NCBI GenBank assembly: GCA_003290165.1 | Contig: QNQO01000554.1 | Coordinates: forward strand, 1 to 64,000 | Source of the DNA: Berberis thunbergii | Lineage: Eukaryota > Streptophyta > Magnoliopsida > Ranunculales > Berberidaceae | DNA length: 64,000 bases | Direction: 5' to 3' | Shown: positions 60,558-64,000 of the stretch, one piece after another | Position numbering within the stretch: the stretch's first letter is position 1 | How the letters are laid out: every line of letters starts with the position of its first letter | The notes under the pieces: generated by a model | Database searches by the model: none | Told to the model about the DNA's origin: nothing | Seen by the model: the letters and a program-made list of their open reading frames with translations, nothing else | Translations under genes and position numbers: made by a program

Positions 60558-62700
60558 CATGCAAAAAGACTTATTAATTCATCCATGAGGGAGACTCATC
60601 ATCCAAGTCATCAAAGGCAATATTTACAACTGCAGTCAAGCCTCATCTCTCAATTAATGTGGTCACCCTTATTCTTCACCTTTATACTCAATTTTCCATT
60701 TTTCTCTCTTTTATGGACTGGAGGAATGGAAAAATAGTACTATGGATGAGTAGCTTTTGTATTTGTAGTCGAGATATGTATGGGAATGTAGATAAATTTA
60801 TTCTCCAACGACTTAGTCACGTCATATTCACCATGAATCAAATCCCATCAACAACAATGTGAAAAAAGAAATTTAAACACATTCAAATCTCTTTTTCAAA
60901 TCCATACAATGTCTAAGAGATTGACGCCTAATCTCACAGTTCCAACCTATGTTTGAGCCATTTATTCTCACAACAACGGGTACTCTCATAGATGCAATTT
61001 TGTTCATGAAGTTTGATCACTGGGTTTGGTTATTCAGAAGTTCAGCAATGATGAGGGTTATTTTGGTATGTTTTGAAAGCGAAGGGGTATGTATGTATGA
61101 TGTTTTTTCTTGTTTAATTAAAGGGGTTTTATGTGGTTTCAACAATAAAATCAAGAAAGATAAGTGTTTGATTAGGAGATATGTCTTTTCATGTTCGATT
61201 TTAATGACGATTTTTTAGATGAGGAATGTACTTAGCCACAAATCGGATGGAGATGACAAACATAAGATTTCATGGCTTTTTGTTATTTGTCTGTGACAAG
61301 AAAAGTGAACTGGTGATGGTGGTATTCATCAGCAGGTGGTGATATTCCAAAGATGTGGTGGTGTTCTTCAGTTGGTGGTGTCCAAAAGTAGAACAGTGGG
61401 TTCACATAGTAACAACCTATTTAGAAACATAATATTTTTACTAATAATCCTGTGTAATTTTTATTATTTTTATATCTTTCCCGAGTTACTATAACTGGGG
61501 TCAAATGGATTAGTGGAATGATATGTTGATTTAAATGTAAATTGGTACTATGTGAACCCTGTGTAAATGTAACTGGGGTTAAATTTTACTAATAATCCTG
61601 TGTAAATTTAAATTCCATATCATAATTAAACAGCCTTTGGAACTATCAACTTCAAAACATGTTAATTGGTGAAGGATTTATGGTGAAAATTTTTGAAGTC
61701 ATGCTAATTGGTGAAGGATAAGTTGTGAAACTTTAAAAACAATAATGATAATTCATAAAGTTAAGGCTGTTATGTGTCTCGAGTTATCAATCCTCTCAAG
61801 TTGGGTTAGGTGAGTTTGTTCAAGTTATTGCATGCCTTTAAAATTTTGATACAATATCTGGATTTGAGTGATATTTATCGAAGTCATAGATGAGACCATT
61901 TCTTTTCAGATAATCACCATTCTTGTCATGTCCACCTTATAGTCGAAATCATGGCGGTGGTTGTGAAGGCGTTGGAGATGTATCGTATGATGGCGGTGGT
62001 GGTGGTGGAGCATTGATGGTAATGATATGGTGATTTTGATAGTGGACCCCTATAATATGGAGGGTGGTGGTTGCGATGGCTATGGTGATTGCAATAGCAA
62101 TAGTGGTGATTATGCTATGGTGTTGGTAGTTGTTGTGGCATATGATGATCTTAGCGGTCGTGAAAAGAATTTAGAGAGTATATTTTAGGAAAGAATGGTG
62201 GGTAATAGTTTGGAAAATAACTAATAGTGTTTTTTTGTTTGACTTAATAAAGGACTAGACAATCAACTCGTGATTTCTTGGGACCAAATTTTGAAATGCC
62301 CTATTATTGTGGGATTAACCTCAAAAAATTTCAGACATTTATATAAAGTTTTCTCTTGCTATTGTGAACATGTGAAAAGGGAGTTGCTACGTGTGCTCGA
62401 CTGTTTAGCTCGATCCTCCAACTTCAGTTTTTTAGATTTAACTTTTAGAAATTGCTTGGTATATTCAACCACATTTTGTTAACCCTAAAACAACTCTTAT
62501 TAAATACCAAGAGAATAAGGTTACTCGTGTTGTTCATTGAGGATTTTGTAGAAATGATTATAATTATGAATTTTTGAATGTAGGATTGTTACGTGTTTTT
62601 TTCCGATCCCTTTGTGTTTGATGAACACATTCTATTTTTTTGCACTTTAGATTAGATGTATAGAAAACAAAGAATTTGTTTGCAAAGTGGTTTTATAAGT

Positions 62701-62762
<62 letters not shown>

Positions 62763-63659
62763 TTTGTAATTTATTATAGAACTTGTGGCGATGGTTAATG
62801 AATCTTTGATGTTTGTATGTAAATTTGAAAGTTAAGAATTTGTGATCAAATTTAGTTTTATTGATAACATTTATTTTTATTTCTTCTTAAAAAACAAATC
62901 AATAATTACAAACGATAATATTTAACCACCAAATGGTGTGTGTGTGTGTGTTAAGCCCCTAAAATTTTCCTAATTTCGTTTAATCCCCATGATCGTGAGG
63001 TCAATGCCATGGACCAACTTTTTCCACCCAACAATTTTTAAATGATCAAACTACCCTTTAGTTAATGCACATGTGCAAGGCACATGCACATGTCAAAATT
63101 GATTGAGATTGAATTAAATCTAACCATCCATCTTATATTAAACAGATGATGGGGCATGCCACACCCAAATAGATCTTTTCCTCTTCATTATGTTTTCATT
63201 AATTGCAGAAGTTTTACAAGAACCATAGAACACCAACATTTGGTTATTTGGAGGGATGACGAGTCAAAGCCACTTAATCCTTATTCTTTTTAAATGGATA
63301 ATGAGAAAAATAAAATATTTGCTTCTACAAAACCTAGAACACTAACATTTGGTAAAAAAAAAAAAAGGCTATTCCTTTACAACCATAACTTAATCAAAAT
63401 CTCTATTGATAAACCCAAACTAGAAATTTGGAGTCACTCAAAGATGCCCCCTCTCCCCGAGATGGTAAACAACCCTATCTTCAAAACCCAAATGTATGTG
63501 TGAATTCTTCAACAAGGTCTTTGAACCATGCATTGGTGGGATGGGTGGTTACGGTTGGATAATGGTGGGTTTTAGTGATATGAGACGATTGGGAGGTTGA
63601 ATAAATAATAACAAATAAAAAGGTCTACCATTAGAGAGCATGAAAGTTTGTTTGATGGT
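60558..63659. other. AT-rich intergenic region with microsatellites
   Basis: No gene is recognised over 3.1 kb. It contains a GGTGGT-rich stretch (about 61985-62010), a (TA)n array, a (TG)n run near 62937-62950, and short direct repeats (TTTTACTAATAATCCTGTGT at about 61437 and 61585). Confidence 0.45.
62703..62756. repeat. (TA)n microsatellite
   Basis: About 27 uninterrupted TA units. Confidence 0.97.
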
Positions 63660-64000
63660 TGATGCGTCCAAAAATCGTCATTCTGTGAGTTTGACCTGCA
63701 AAATAATTGTTAGACTGCCAATGACCACTTTTTTGGTGGTCGAAGGCACTCTGATGCTTTAGTCAGTAACTATGTTAGAAGAATGATGTAAATCTTGACA
63801 AAACTCAGTTAAAGTTGCATACATTTGTCGAATGTTTCCTTTACCTTTTATAATGGTTGTGGTTAACCCTCTGCATGACTTAAGCATGTTAGGCACAATG
63901 GAAGGAGATGTTTTTGTAACAGTTTCTTCCTTAATGGAGATGCATTCGTGGCCCCTCCATGACTTTCTTGGTGCAACGTTCTCCTTCTTTATGAGAGAAC
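63660..64000 (-). mobile_element. partial LTR of the Tat-type gypsy family, cut by the window end
   Basis: Starts TGATGCGTCCAAAAATCGTC and follows the LTRs at 10191, 19838 and 29468 through GACTGCCAATGACC and GCATACATTTGTCGAATGTT. Closest by eye to the copy at 10191. Same orientation as the others. The rest, and any internal region, lies beyond the window. Confidence 0.8.

Noticed and set aside
1..64000. rRNA genes and intact tRNA genes
   Set aside because: No stretch resembling rRNA was noticed. The best tRNA-like signal (42371-42427) has only A- and B-box-like motifs without a cloverleaf. A covariance-model scan was not possible here.

Overview
This is nuclear DNA of a flowering plant, most likely a eudicot. 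It is AT-rich and intron-rich, and mobile elements of several classes fill most of the space between genes. I cannot name the family or genus. Two host genes can be reconstructed exon by exon, both on the minus strand. One is a secreted GDSL esterase/lipase of the EXL type (3928-8144, 5 exons, about 368 aa, apparently intact). The other is an orthologue of the plant-specific ESCRT component FREE1/FYVE1 (30468-44378, 10 exons, about 593 codons). A third host gene, of the DUF295/KIB1 F-box-associated family, survives only as two duplicated 3' fragments fused to a retrotransposon (about 55.36-58.11 kb).

Layout. 0.5-1.77 kb: terminal array of a CACTA (En/Spm) transposon. 2.0 kb: a long hairpin. 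3.0-3.9 kb: 3' flank of the GDSL gene, with a second copy at 10.8-11.7 kb, probably the relic of a tandem gene duplication. 9.6-10.7 kb: LINE tail and a solo-looking LTR. 11.7-13 kb: low-complexity DNA and a tandem repeat of about 188 bp. 13.25-17.59 kb: a decayed LINE (minus) carrying a 1,400-bp hAT-type element with a perfect 8-bp target duplication. 18.35-19.49 kb: a terminal-inverted-repeat element. 19.84-29.99 kb: a 10-kb Ty3/gypsy element of the Tat type (minus) with an additional opposite-strand ORF. It may lie inside another inverted-repeat element (19.50-30.09 kb).

30.5-44.4 kb: FREE1, whose long introns hold two separate hAT elements, a third hAT nested in one of them, a Harbinger-like MITE and small tandem repeats. 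Splice sites and reading phase are clean in exons 2-10. Four one-base indels cluster in the 3' third of exon 1. 46.06-58.1 kb: a rearranged chromodomain Ty3/gypsy array (minus) with two long LTRs, a partial third LTR and three copies of the integrase-chromodomain region. Its right end is a 2.29-kb tandem duplication that carries the DUF295 fragment twice. 58.1-64 kb: a small hAT element, a LINE RNase H tail, AT-rich spacer, and the start of another LTR of the Tat family.

The two host genes have no evident functional link: one acts outside the cell on lipid or ester substrates, the other in multivesicular-body sorting. The most unusual features are the retrotransposon-host gene fusion that was then tandemly duplicated, the clustered indels in an otherwise conserved FREE1, and the opposite-strand ORF of the Tat element. 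I found no operon-like system, CRISPR array, rRNA gene or convincing intact tRNA gene.
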